From Streptomyces sp. NBC_01750 (lineage in GTDB: Bacteria > Actinomycetota > Actinomycetes > Streptomycetales > Streptomycetaceae), in contig NZ_CP109137.1 in assembly GCF_035918095.1 (NCBI RefSeq), forward strand, positions 4,404,001-4,468,000: a stretch of 64,000 nucleotides of DNA, given 5' to 3'. A model generated the notes under the pieces. The model did not search any database, was not told where the DNA came from, and saw only the letters and a program-made list of their open reading frames with translations. The translations under genes and the position numbers were made by a program. Positions within the stretch are counted from its first letter, which is position 1. The number at the start of each line of letters is the position of its first letter. Below are positions 17,468-26,238 of the stretch, in pieces.

Positions 17468-17919
17468 GCCGCCGTTCGGCCCTCGCCGCTGCCATAGCCC
17501 TGAGCGCGGGGCTGGCACTCGCGGGCTGCTCGTCCGGCAGCGAGCCCGAGTTGAAGGTCAAGGGCGCCTTCATGCCGCAGCCCGTCGACGACGACATGGC
17601 GGCCGGGTTTCTGACCGTGCGCAACAGCGGGGGCACGGCCGACAAGCTCACCTCCGTCACCAGCGACCTCTCCGACGACATCACGATCCATGAGTCGAAG
17701 AACCAGAGGATGCAGGAGGTGAAGGCCTTCGACATACCGGCGGACGGCGAACTCGATCTCGAACGCGGTGGGAACCACATCATGTTCATGAAGCTCAAGC
17801 AGAAGCCGAAACAAGGCGAGAAGGTCACCGTGGAACTGCGCTTCGAAAAGTCCGGCCCGATCGAGGTCGAACTTCCCGTGAAGGAGCCCACCTACAACCC
17901 GACGAGCACTGAGCACTGA
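17464..17919 (+). CDS. PCu(A)C copper chaperone lipoprotein
   Basis: A 151-residue lipoprotein starting at a GTG that overlaps the Sco stop; lipobox LALAGCSS. The PCuAC metal pattern is present: His in TIHESKNQRMQEV, then His and Met in GNHIMFMKLKQ. These proteins carry Cu(I) in the periplasm or cell-wall space and hand it to Sco or directly to the oxidase. In S. lividans the equivalent pair (ECuC and Sco) exchange copper. Confidence 0.93.
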   Translation: MSRRSALAAAIALSAGLALAGCSSGSEPELKVKGAFMPQPVDDDMAAGFLTVRNSGGTADKLTSVTSDLSDDITIHESKNQRMQEVKAFDIPADGELDLERGGNHIMFMKLKQKPKQGEKVTVELRFEKSGPIEVELPVKEPTYNPTSTEH

Positions 17920-17934
17920 GGGACTGATCACGCC

Positions 17935-19905
17935 ATGACAGCCACCGCCCCGCGCTTCGGCCCTTCACCGGTCCGGCTGCTGCTCGCCGCGACCGTGCTC
18001 ATCGGCACGCTCATCGGCGCGCTCCTGGCCGGCGCGAACCCCGCGTCGGCCCACGCCGCGCTGACCGGGAGCAACCCGAAGGACGGGGCGGTGGTCGCCA
18101 CCGCCCCCAGCAACGTCACGCTCACCTTCTCCGAGCAGATCGCCATGGGGAACGACTCGATCCGGGTCCTCGAACCCAGCGGCAAACGCGCAGACAAGGC
18201 CAAAATCCGCGACCTGGGCACCGGCGGCAAGGTCATGTACGGCGTCGATCTGCTGCCCGGACTGCCCAACGGCACCTACACCGTGGCCTGGCAGGCCGTC
18301 TCCGCCGACAGCCATCCGGTCTCCGGTGCCTTCACCTTCTCCATCGGAGCGCCCTCCGAGACCACCGCCGCCGTGCCCGACCAGGAGGCCGGCGGAGGTG
18401 TCGTCGGAGTCCTCTACGACATCGCGCGCTACGCCTCGTACGCCGGTTTCGTGCTGCTCACCGGCGGCGCGGCCTTCGTCCTCATCTGCTGGCGGCGCGG
18501 TGCTTCCGCAAGGCCGCTGCAGCGCCTGGTCGTCCAGGGATGGGTGACGCTCACCGCGGCCACCCTCGCGCTGCTCCTGCTGCGCAACCCCTACACGAGC
18601 TCCGGCAAACTGGCGGACACCTTCGACCTCGGCGGGCTGCGGGACGTCCTTCAGACCAAGACCGGGGCCGCGCTCAGCTCCCGGCTGATGCTGCTCGGGG
18701 CCGCCGCGCTGTTCATCGCCGTGCTCTTCGGGGCGTACGCGAAGCGGGAGGACGAGACCGAGAAGAAGGATCTGAGCTTCGGTCTCGCCATCGGCGGCAC
18801 GGTCGTGGCGGCCGGGATCGCCGGGACCTGGGCGCTGTCGGAGCATGCGTCGACCGGTATCCAGCCGGGGCTCGCGATGCCCGTGGACGTACTGCATCTG
18901 CTGGCCGTGGCGACCTGGCTCGGCGGGCTCGCGGCGCTGCTGACCGCGCTCTACCGGGCGCCGTCGATCGAGCGCGCGGCGGTACGGAACTTCTCGAAAG
19001 TCGCGTTCGGCAGCGTCATGGTGCTCGCCGCCACCGGGATCTACCAGTCCTGGCGGCAGGTCGGCTCCTGGTCGGCGCTGACCGGGACGGCGTACGGGCA
19101 ACTGCTGCTGGCCAAGGTGGCGCTGGTCGTTGTCATGGTCGCCGTCGCGTGGATCTCACGGCGGTGGACGGCGCAGCTCGGTGAGGCGCCGATGGCCGAA
19201 GCGGAGACCGACGAGGCCGAGCCGGAGCCGGCGACCGTCCCCGAGGGCGCGGACGCCGAGGAGGCAGAGAGAGCCATGGGCTCGGACGTCTCGGTGGTCT
19301 CGGAAACCTCGAAGGTCTCCGCCGACCCTGAGCGGGCGGCTCAACTCGCCCGTCAGAAGGCGGCGGTGGCGACGGCGGAGAAGAAGCGGAACAGGGACGC
19401 CGATCACGAGCGCTCCGGACTGCGCCGTTCCGTGCTGGCCGAGGCAGGCATCGCGGTGATCCTGCTGGCCGTGACGACCGTGCTGACGAGCACCGAACCG
19501 GGCCGTACGGAAGAGGAGGCGGCCAAGGGCGGCAGCGCTCAGGCGGCCGCCACCACGCCCCAGGAGCCGACCGAGATCAAGATGCCATTCGACACCGGTG
19601 GCCAGAACGGCAAGGGCACGGTACGGCTCACCTTCGATCCGGCCACCTCCGGCGCCAACGAGATGCATGTCTGGATCGCCCGGCCGGACGGAAAGCCGCT
19701 GGACGTGCCCGAGGTGAAGGTCGCCTTCAACCTCAAGGCCAAGCGGATCGGTCCACTGCCGATCACCCCCGACCGCATCACTGCCGGACACTGGAGCGCG
19801 GCCGCGGTCCAGATCCCGATGCCCGGCGACTGGCAGGTCCAGGTGACCGTACGGACCTCCGACATCGACCAGACGACCATCGACAAGAACATCAAGATCG
19901 GCTGA
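17935..19905 (+). CDS. CopC/CopD fusion copper transport protein
   Basis: A 656-residue protein. A signal segment (about residues 12-40) ends in SAHAALTGSNPKDG, whose mature N-terminal His and the later SADSHPVSGAF supply the CopC Cu(II) site. CopC covers residues 40-140. A CopD-type membrane domain with about eight helices covers 155-420 and contains a LPVDVLHLLAVATWLGG-like His motif near 320. A charged linker (residues 420-500) precedes one more helix and an extracytoplasmic beta domain (about 530-656) resembling YtkA. The protein probably imports copper for oxidase or secreted enzymes. It sits between PCuAC and the DyP peroxidase. Confidence 0.9.
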   Translation: MTATAPRFGPSPVRLLLAATVLIGTLIGALLAGANPASAHAALTGSNPKDGAVVATAPSNVTLTFSEQIAMGNDSIRVLEPSGKRADKAKIRDLGTGGKVMYGVDLLPGLPNGTYTVAWQAVSADSHPVSGAFTFSIGAPSETTAAVPDQEAGGGVVGVLYDIARYASYAGFVLLTGGAAFVLICWRRGASARPLQRLVVQGWVTLTAATLALLLLRNPYTSSGKLADTFDLGGLRDVLQTKTGAALSSRLMLLGAAALFIAVLFGAYAKREDETEKKDLSFGLAIGGTVVAAGIAGTWALSEHASTGIQPGLAMPVDVLHLLAVATWLGGLAALLTALYRAPSIERAAVRNFSKVAFGSVMVLAATGIYQSWRQVGSWSALTGTAYGQLLLAKVALVVVMVAVAWISRRWTAQLGEAPMAEAETDEAEPEPATVPEGADAEEAERAMGSDVSVVSETSKVSADPERAAQLARQKAAVATAEKKRNRDADHERSGLRRSVLAEAGIAVILLAVTTVLTSTEPGRTEEEAAKGGSAQAAATTPQEPTEIKMPFDTGGQNGKGTVRLTFDPATSGANEMHVWIARPDGKPLDVPEVKVAFNLKAKRIGPLPITPDRITAGHWSAAAVQIPMPGDWQVQVTVRTSDIDQTTIDKNIKIG

Positions 19906-19912
19906 CACACCC

Positions 19913-21166
19913 GTGAGTGACCCAGTGCACGACAACGACATCTCCAGGCGGCGGCTGCTCGGCACCGTTGGCGCGGCCGGTGCCACCGGTCTTGTGCTGG
20001 GCGCTGCGGGTGGCGCCGCCACGTACGCCGGCGCGTCCGGCGAGACCCCGACCGCGCTGACCAGCGTCGGCGCGACCGGTATCGCCTTCCACGGCGAGCA
20101 TCAGGCGGGTATCACCACGCCCCTGCAGGCGTGCGGCCATCTGATCGCCTTCGACCTGGCGCCGGGCGCGGGCCGCAAGGAGGCGGCGGCGCTGATGCGC
20201 CGCTGGTCCGCGCTCGCGAGCGAGCTGATGGCGGGCAGGGCGGCCGGCGACGGCGACACCGGCGTCGCGCTGGACGCGGGGCCCTCTTCGCTGACCGTCA
20301 CGTTCGGCTTCGGCCGCACCTTCTTCGACCGTGCGGCGCTGGTGGCGCAGCGGCCGCCGGAGCTGGATCCGCTGCCCGCCTTCTCCTCCGACCAGTTGGA
20401 CGCCAAGCGGTCCAACGGCGATCTGTGGGTGCAGATCGGCGCGAACGACGCGCTGGTCGCCTTCCACGCACTGCGCGCGATCCAGAAGGCGGCCGGGGAC
20501 GCGGTCCGGGTGCGCTGGCAGATGAACGGCTTCAACCGCTCGCCGGGCGCGACCGGGAAGCCGATGACCGCACGCAATCTGATGGGCCAGCTCGACGGAA
20601 CGCGCAATCCGAAACCCTCCGAGGCCGACTTCGACAAGCGGATCTTCGTGCCGTCCGAGACGTCCGGGACGAAGTTCAACTGGCTGGCAGGGGGCTCGTA
20701 CGCCGTCGTACGACGCATCCGGATGCTTTTGGATGACTGGGAGCAGCTCTCGCTGAAGAAGCAGGAGCTGGTCATCGGACGGCGCAAGTCCGATGGCGCC
20801 CCTCTGACCGGCGGAACCGAGACGACCGAGCTCGCGCTGGAGGAGACGCGGCCCGACGGGAAGCTGGTCATTCCGGACAACGCCCACGCCCGGATCTCGG
20901 CTCCGGAGCAGAACGGCGGTGCGGCGATGCTGCGTCGGCCCTTCTCCTTCCACGACGGCATCGGCGCGGACGGAACGCCGGACGCGGGGCTGCTCTTCAT
21001 CTGCTGGCAGGCCGATCCGCTGCGCGGCTTCGTACCGGTGCAGCGCAAGCTCGACCGGGGCGACGCGCTGTCGGCGTTCATCCGGCACGAGGCGAGCGGG
21101 CTGTTCGCGGTGCCCGGCGGTGCACGGGCCGGCGAGTACGTGGGCCAGCGGCTTCTGGAGTCGTAA
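19913..21166 (+). CDS. Tat-exported DyP-type peroxidase (EfeB/DtpA-like)
   Basis: A 417-residue haem peroxidase. Residues 1-50 are a Tat signal (SRRRLLGTVGAAG with a hydrophobic stretch). The DyP motif is QLDGTRNP, with the catalytic Asp inside GQLDG, and the haem ligand His is in NAHARISAPE. The family oxidises dyes and phenols. In S. lividans the copper-cluster DyP (DtpA) is secreted and needed for maturation of the copper radical oxidase GlxA, which fits this gene lying eight bases after CopC/CopD. EfeB-type iron function is the alternative, but no efeU or efeO is nearby. Confidence 0.93.
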   Translation: MSDPVHDNDISRRRLLGTVGAAGATGLVLGAAGGAATYAGASGETPTALTSVGATGIAFHGEHQAGITTPLQACGHLIAFDLAPGAGRKEAAALMRRWSALASELMAGRAAGDGDTGVALDAGPSSLTVTFGFGRTFFDRAALVAQRPPELDPLPAFSSDQLDAKRSNGDLWVQIGANDALVAFHALRAIQKAAGDAVRVRWQMNGFNRSPGATGKPMTARNLMGQLDGTRNPKPSEADFDKRIFVPSETSGTKFNWLAGGSYAVVRRIRMLLDDWEQLSLKKQELVIGRRKSDGAPLTGGTETTELALEETRPDGKLVIPDNAHARISAPEQNGGAAMLRRPFSFHDGIGADGTPDAGLLFICWQADPLRGFVPVQRKLDRGDALSAFIRHEASGLFAVPGGARAGEYVGQRLLES

Positions 21167-21209
21167 GGATCGCGGGCCCTTCGGATCGCAAGCCCATTAG
21201 GGTGACGGT

Positions 21210-22145
21210 ATGTCGGCCATGCGCTACACGTATCTCGGTCCCGAGGGCACCTTCACCGAAGCCGCCCTGCGCACGCTTCCCGAGGCAGCCACCCGCGAGC
21301 TCGTCCCGATGCTGTCCGTGCCCGCGGCGCTGGATGCCGTACGGAACGGGGATGCCGCGGCCGCCCTCGTACCGATCGAGAACTCCGTGGAGGGCGGCGT
21401 CACCGCGACCCTCGACGAGCTGGCCTCCGGGCAGCCGCTGATGATCTACCGCGAGGTGCTGCTACCGATCGCCTTCGCGCTGCTGGTGCGGCCGGGCACC
21501 AAGCTCTCCGATGTGAAGACGGTGACCGGCCATCCGGTCGCCCAGCCGCAGGTGCGCAACTGGCTGCGGGCGAATCTGCCGGGCGCACTGTGGGAGTCGG
21601 CCGCGTCGAACGCGGACGGGGCACGGCTGGTGCAGGAGGGACGGTACGACGCAGCCTTCGCGGGCGAGTTCGCGGCCGCGACGTACGGGCTCGAGCCGCT
21701 GGTCACAGAGATTCATGACGCGGAGAACGCTGAGACGCGTTTCGTGCTGGTGGGCCGGCCGGCCAGGCCCGCGTCGCCGACCGGCGCGGACAAGACCTCG
21801 GTGGTCATCTGGCTGGGCGACGACCACCCGGGTGCACTGCTGGAACTGCTCCAGGAATTCGCCGTGCGCGGGGTCAACCTGATGCTGATCCAGTCCCGGC
21901 CGACCGGAGCGGGCATCGGGAACTACTGCTTTGCCGTGGACGCCGAGGGCCATATTTCGGACCGCCGGGTGGGCGAAGCGCTGATGGGGCTGAAGCGGAT
22001 CTGCCCGAAGGTGCGGTTCCTCGGTTCGTATCCGCGGGCGGGTGTGGCGGTGGAGGACGTGTCGGCGCTGCGCGCGGGGACGTCGGACGCCGAGTTCACG
22101 GCCGCGTCGGACTGGCTGGCGCGCTGCCAGGACGGCCGGTCCTGA
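21210..22145 (+). CDS. pheA: Prephenate dehydratase
   Basis: A 311-residue monofunctional prephenate dehydratase of phenylalanine synthesis, converting prephenate to phenylpyruvate. The start MSAMRYTYLGPEGTFTEAA is typical; ATG 21219 is an alternative. The catalytic Thr-Arg-Phe is in NAETRFVLVG. The C-terminal ACT domain, from about residue 195, holds QSRPTGAGIGNYCF, the phenylalanine-binding ESRP-like segment that gives feedback inhibition. No chorismate mutase domain is fused. Confidence 0.95.
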   Translation: MSAMRYTYLGPEGTFTEAALRTLPEAATRELVPMLSVPAALDAVRNGDAAAALVPIENSVEGGVTATLDELASGQPLMIYREVLLPIAFALLVRPGTKLSDVKTVTGHPVAQPQVRNWLRANLPGALWESAASNADGARLVQEGRYDAAFAGEFAAATYGLEPLVTEIHDAENAETRFVLVGRPARPASPTGADKTSVVIWLGDDHPGALLELLQEFAVRGVNLMLIQSRPTGAGIGNYCFAVDAEGHISDRRVGEALMGLKRICPKVRFLGSYPRAGVAVEDVSALRAGTSDAEFTAASDWLARCQDGRS

Positions 22146-22282
22146 GCGGTCGGCGCATCGGCGCATCGGCCGGTCGGCGCAATACGGGCGCGGTCGGCGC
22201 TGAAGGATCGGCTGTCGGTGCCGATTGCGGTACCGGGCGGCTGGTGGGCGGCTTCTGGGCCGGTCCTACCTGCAGATTTTCG

Positions 22283-22592
22283 TTATCCACAGAAGTTATC
22301 CACAGGCTCGCTTCTCGACCTGGGGACAAGTCGACAACGGAGGGCGACATGGTCGACATATCGGCTCACTCGCCGCACTTCCCTCCACAGCGCGGCAGGT
22401 TGGCCTGTGTCACTCCAATTCCATTGATCAACCCTTTAGAGCGAGGAATTCCCACCCGAATGAGTGCGTGAGGTGGGTTTGGGCGGGGAATCCTTCGGTC
22501 CGCGCGCGGCTTTCGGAACGATCACTTCCGTAGTCCACAGATCTCCCGCACAGGCTGTGGATAACTTTGCGAAGACCCGCATCCCTGTGGAC
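22283..22592. promoter_or_regulatory. Cluster of five DnaA boxes
   Basis: Nine-base boxes TTATCCACA at 22283-22291 and 22296-22304, TAGTCCACA at 22529-22537, and in the other orientation TGTGGATAA at 22554-22562 and TGTGGACAA at 22584-22592 (the last is the Streptomyces consensus TTGTCCACA). The spacing of the first pair is 13 bases. Such density outside oriC points to a DnaA-binding site that titrates DnaA or controls a neighbouring gene. dnaA and dnaN are not adjacent, so it is not oriC itself. Confidence 0.75.
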
Positions 22593-22715
22593 AAGGGATG
22601 TCCAAAATCCCGGACAGGGCAAGGAAAGCGGGTCAATGCGGGCACTCACCCGGTGCCCCATTTCGGCGAATAGCATCCTGTTTATTGACGCTTGCGCCGG
22701 TAATTTGCCGCCACC

Positions 22716-22740
22716 TGTCCAAATTGTGGCAATTCGGACA
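22716..22740. promoter_or_regulatory. Inverted repeat upstream of serS
   Basis: TGTCCAAATTG and CAATTCGGACA form 11-base arms with one mismatch around TGG, 62 bases before the serS start. This could be a repressor site or an RNA hairpin in the serS leader. No known family motif is recognised. Confidence 0.45.
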
Positions 22741-22801
22741 AAGTGACACGCAAGGCTATATCGAGTGCGGCGGCGAGAGTCCGCACCGGTAGCCTGGTGG
22801 G

Positions 22802-24079
22802 GTGATTGACCTTCGCCTGCTCCGTGAGGACCCCGACCGTGTTCGCGCCTCCCAGCGCGCCCGTGGAGAGGACGTCGCCCTCGTCGACGCCCTGCTCGCC
22901 GCCGATGAGCGGCGCAGGTCGTCCGGCCTCCGCTTCGACGAGCTGCGCTCCGAGCAGAAGTCGCTCGGCAAGCTCATCCCCAAGGCCAGTCCGGAAGAGC
23001 GCGCCGAGCTGCTGAAGAAGGCCGAGCAGCTGAAGGCCGACGTGAAGGCGGCCGACGCCGCACAGAACGAGGCCGACGAAGAGACCAAGCAACTGCTGCT
23101 CCGGCTCGGGAACATCGTCCAGGAGGACGTCCCGGTCGGCGGCGAGGAGGACTTTGTCGTCCTCGAGACGCACGGCACGATCCGCGACTTCGGCGCCGAG
23201 GGCTTCGCGCCCAAGGATCACCTGGAGCTCGGCGAGGCACTGGGCGCCATCGACGTCGAGCGCGGCGCGAAGGTGTCGGGCTCGCGCTTCTACTATCTGA
23301 CGGGTGTCGGCGCGCTGCTCGAGCTCGCGCTGGTCAACGCCGCGATCGCGCAGGCCACCGAGGCCGGGTTCATCCCGATGCTGACCCCGGCGCTGGTCCG
23401 CCCGCGCGCCATGGAGGGCACGGGTTTCCTCGGCCAGGCCTCGGAGAACGTGTACCACCTGGAGAAGGACGACTACTACCTGGTCGGCACCTCCGAGGTC
23501 CCCCTCGCCGCGTACCACATGGACGAGATCATCGAGGCCGACAAGCTGCCGCTGCGGTACGCGGGGTTCTCTCCGTGCTTCCGCCGCGAGGCCGGCACGT
23601 ACGGCAAGGACACCCGGGGCATCTTCCGGGTGCACCAGTTCGACAAGGTCGAGATGTTCTCGTACGTCGCTCCCGAGGAAGCAGAGGCCGAGCACAAGCG
23701 TCTGCTGGACTGGGAGAAGCAGTGGCTGACCGGCCTCGAGCTGCCCTTCCAGGTGATCGATGTGGCCACCGGCGACCTCGGCGCCTCGGCCTCGCGCAAG
23801 TACGACTGCGAGGCGTGGATCCCGACCCAGGGCAAGTACCGCGAGCTCACCTCCGCGTCGAACTGCGACAGTTTCCAGGCCCGGCGGCTCTCGGTCCGGA
23901 TGCGTGACGGCAAGAAGGTGCAGCCGCTGGCGACGCTGAACGGCACGCTCTGCGCCGTACCGCGCACGATCGTGGCGATCCTGGAGAACCACCAGCTGGC
24001 CGACGGTTCGGTGCGGGTGCCCGAGGTGCTCCGTCCGTACCTGGGAGGACGAGAGATCCTGGAGCCGATCTCCAGGTGA
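22802..24079 (+). CDS. serS: Seryl-tRNA synthetase
   Basis: A 425-residue class II synthetase that charges tRNA-Ser (and tRNA-Sec if present). The N-terminal coiled-coil arm spans about residues 28-105. Motif 2 is [21 protein letters not shown] and motif 3 lies around [20 protein letters not shown]. The start is GTG at 22802, without a clear Shine-Dalgarno sequence. The stop overlaps the start of the HAD gene by four bases. Two tRNA-Ser genes lie within 1.1 kb downstream on the other strand. Confidence 0.97.
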   Translation: MIDLRLLREDPDRVRASQRARGEDVALVDALLAADERRRSSGLRFDELRSEQKSLGKLIPKASPEERAELLKKAEQLKADVKAADAAQNEADEETKQLLLRLGNIVQEDVPVGGEEDFVVLETHGTIRDFGAEGFAPKDHLELGEALGAIDVERGAKVSGSRFYYLTGVGALLELALVNAAIAQATEAGFIPMLTPALVRPRAMEGTGFLGQASENVYHLEKDDYYLVGTSEVPLAAYHMDEIIEADKLPLRYAGFSPCFRREAGTYGKDTRGIFRVHQFDKVEMFSYVAPEEAEAEHKRLLDWEKQWLTGLELPFQVIDVATGDLGASASRKYDCEAWIPTQGKYRELTSASNCDSFQARRLSVRMRDGKKVQPLATLNGTLCAVPRTIVAILENHQLADGSVRVPEVLRPYLGGREILEPISR

Positions 24080-24885
24080 GCCCCGCCCACTTTCCGTACA
24101 GGCTTGTCGCGACCGATCTCGACGGCACGCTGCTGCGTGGCGACGACACGGTTTCGGAGCGCACACGCGACGCGCTCGCCGCGGCCACCGCGGCGGGCGC
24201 CGCGCACATCATCGTCACCGGGCGTGCTGTGCCCTGGACCCGGCACATCCTGGACGACCTGGGGTACGACGGCCTCGCGGTCTGCGGCCAGGGCGGGCAG
24301 GTCTACCACGCGGGTGAGCACCGGCTGCTGACCTCGGTGACGCTCGACCGGCAGCTGGCCGGCCTCGCGCTCTCCAAGATCGAGGCGGAGGTCGGGCCGC
24401 TTGCGGTGGCCGCGAGCCGCGACGGCCTCGACGGCGAGGTGCTGGTCGGCCCCGGATACCGGGTGCAGGAAGGCCCGCTGCCGGTGGTGGCGTTCGAGGA
24501 CCCGTCGGAGCTGTGGTACGCGCCGCTGAGCAAGTTGTTCATCCAGCATCCGGAGCTCGATGACGACGCGCTGGCACAGGCTGCCAGGGGGACGGTCGGC
24601 AGTCTGGTGGATGTGGTGATGGCTGGGCCCGGCGTCGTCGAGATCCTGCCGCTGGGGCTGAGCAAGGCGACAGGGCTCTCGCTGGCGGCCCGGCGGCTGG
24701 GGCTGCGGGCCGCGGACACGATCGCCTTCGGTGATATGCCCAATGACATCCCGATGTTCGGCTGGGCCGCGCACGGCGTGGCGATGGCCAACGCGCACGA
24801 TGAACTGAAGGCCGTGGCGCACGAGATCACTGCGTCGAACGAGCACGACGGCATCGCGGTGGTGCTGGAGCGCTTGCTCGGCTGA
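24076..24885 (+). CDS. HAD superfamily (Cof-type) phosphatase
   Basis: A 269-residue HAD-IIB protein. The motifs are [17 protein letters not shown] (nucleophile Asp), [10 protein letters not shown] (motif II), [13 protein letters not shown] (motif III Lys) and [11 protein letters not shown] (motif IV). It probably hydrolyses sugar phosphates or nucleotides such as FMN; the substrate is not predictable. Its GTG start overlaps the serS stop, so it is translated from the same message. Confidence 0.9.
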   Translation: MSPAHFPYRLVATDLDGTLLRGDDTVSERTRDALAAATAAGAAHIIVTGRAVPWTRHILDDLGYDGLAVCGQGGQVYHAGEHRLLTSVTLDRQLAGLALSKIEAEVGPLAVAASRDGLDGEVLVGPGYRVQEGPLPVVAFEDPSELWYAPLSKLFIQHPELDDDALAQAARGTVGSLVDVVMAGPGVVEILPLGLSKATGLSLAARRLGLRAADTIAFGDMPNDIPMFGWAAHGVAMANAHDELKAVAHEITASNEHDGIAVVLERLLG

Positions 24886-24887
24886 GG

Positions 24888-24980
24888 CGGAAGAGGTGGG
24901 GGTCGAACCCACACGGGCATTCACATGCCCCAACACTTTTCGAGAGTGCGGCCGGCGCCTGCTGTCGGCTGGCTCTTCCC
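24888..24980 (-). tRNA. tRNA-Ser (anticodon CGA)
   Basis: A 93-base class II tRNA on the minus strand. The acceptor GGAAGAG/CTCTTCC pairs fully with discriminator G. The anticodon loop CTCGAAA is closed by CACT/AGTG, and a long variable arm (TTGGGGCATGTGAATGCCCG) is followed by T loop TTCGAAC. CCA is not encoded. It reads UCG. It begins three bases after the HAD stop on the opposite strand. Confidence 0.93.
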
Positions 24981-25045
24981 TGAGGGCGTAACTGCCGGAC
25001 CGGGCGGCTCTGCGTGCCGCGCGGCTGTATGACTGTGTGACTGTG

Positions 25046-25133
<88 letters not shown>

Positions 25134-25137
25134 GGGA

Positions 25138-25179
25138 GGGGGCGGCCCGCGCGGATGCGCGCTCGAAGCGGCCGCCCCC
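25138..25179. terminator. GC-rich hairpin between tRNA-Ser(GCU) and the rhomboid-like gene
   Basis: Perfect 10-base arms GGGGGCGGCC/GGCCGCCCCC with a 22-base loop. It lies upstream of the tRNA genes on their strand and 200 bases after the rhomboid-like gene end, so it could stop read-through from that gene into the tRNAs. Bases 25180-25379 hold nothing recognised. Confidence 0.5.
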
Positions 25180-25379
25180 GGGCAGAGCCCCTGGGCGGCC
25201 CAGCGGAGTGGTCGGTGGCTACTCCGCTGCCTGCCCGGCTCTGCCCTGACGGGAGCTCGACGGACTCGCACTCGTACTCTCGGTCATCGCCGCGCTCCTC
25301 TCCCGGTCGGTGGCGCCGGCCGCACTGGCGTGCCCCGGCTCAACTACTGTGCCTCGGACAGCGGTTCGATGCCACCGAA

Positions 25380-26042
25380 TTACGGTCCGGGCGTACGCCT
25401 CGGTCCGTCGTCACCGACGCGCGTCAGCGGCCAGCAGGCCAGGCCGATGGCGAGGGCGATCGCATGGCCGAGGTCGGTGTAACTGCCGACTGTGGCGAGC
25501 GGCAGACCGAAGAAGGCGAGCGCGCCGGCGAGATAGAGCCAGCGCCACGGCCGCGGAATGCGGTAGGTGAGGATGCCGACCGAGGCAGCGAGCCCGTAAC
25601 TCACCCCGATGTCCACGACATGCGCCATGCGGCGCGGCACCTCGTGGTTCTCGATGCTCACCAGAACGACCTTCTGGCTGATGAGGGTGGCGCAGATATG
25701 CGCCGTGGCCACGGTGAACAGCCAGCGCGGAGTGCCGAGCCAGCGCTCGACCGGCGCGTGAAATACCTCGAAAAGGACCGCGTAGAGGAGGAAGGACGAG
25801 GGGTTCTCGATCCAGAACGAGCTGGTCACGAGGGACTGGAGAGGATGAGCGGCCAGTTCGTGGATATTGCTGCTGGTGCGGTGAAGCAGGAAACGCTCAA
25901 GACCTTCGGTGGAGAAGGCGATGACGACGCTGGTGATGGCGGTGATCAGTAACCAGATGTGGGTGCCGGGCGCGGATCGGACCCAGCTCCGTAGTGGCCG
26001 GGAAGCTTCTCCCCGGCCGGTGCGTTCTGTCGCTGCGGTCAC
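25380..26042 (-). CDS. Rhomboid-like integral membrane protein
   Basis: A 220-residue protein with about six hydrophobic segments. GTG at 26042 is preferred because the conserved part begins soon after; a start at 26087 is possible. The arrangement fits the rhomboid fold: a conserved FLLYAVLFEVFHAPVERWLG loop, VVDIGVSYGLAASVGILTYR where the catalytic GxSG helix should be, and DLGHAIALAIGL, which carries the membrane His. The serine motif is not canonical (AASVG instead of GxSG). Activity as an intramembrane protease is therefore uncertain, and it may be a rhomboid-derived pseudo-protease. Confidence 0.72.
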   Translation of the reverse strand: MTAATERTGRGEASRPLRSWVRSAPGTHIWLLITAITSVVIAFSTEGLERFLLHRTSSNIHELAAHPLQSLVTSSFWIENPSSFLLYAVLFEVFHAPVERWLGTPRWLFTVATAHICATLISQKVVLVSIENHEVPRRMAHVVDIGVSYGLAASVGILTYRIPRPWRWLYLAGALAFFGLPLATVGSYTDLGHAIALAIGLACWPLTRVGDDGPRRTPGP

Positions 26043-26185
26043 CCCTCGATCATCGCGCGTGCGACTCGTCGGCACGCCGCACGACATTGGCTCCCGTAGG
26101 ACAAAGTGCCCTACGGGTACGAACTCCAGATGCCTCCACGCGCAGTGGACAGCGAACCGATATACGCACAGTTACGCGGATATGC

Positions 26186-26216
26186 GTCAACCCCCGTCCA
26201 CCGGACGGGGGTTGAC
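26186..26216 (-). terminator. Terminator of the double ABC transporter operon
   Basis: Perfect 14-base arms GTCAACCCCCGTCC/GGACGGGGGTTGAC with a 3-base loop, 23 bases after the stop of the last permease gene on the minus strand. Confidence 0.85.
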
Positions 26217-26238
26217 CTACAAGCGCGTTGCTCTACGG

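Larger units (their letters stand above)
22146..22801. other. 656-bp intergenic region between pheA and serS
   Basis: There is no gene here. The region is clearly AT-richer than its surroundings. It holds five DnaA-box-like 9-mers (22283-22592) and, near serS, an 11-bp inverted repeat (22716-22740). Both are listed separately. A promoter for serS must lie in its last 150 bases. Confidence 0.6.

Noticed and set aside
22146..22801. Chromosomal origin oriC
   Set aside because: DnaA boxes are too few (five) and dnaA/dnaN do not flank it. Streptomyces oriC has about twenty boxes between those genes.
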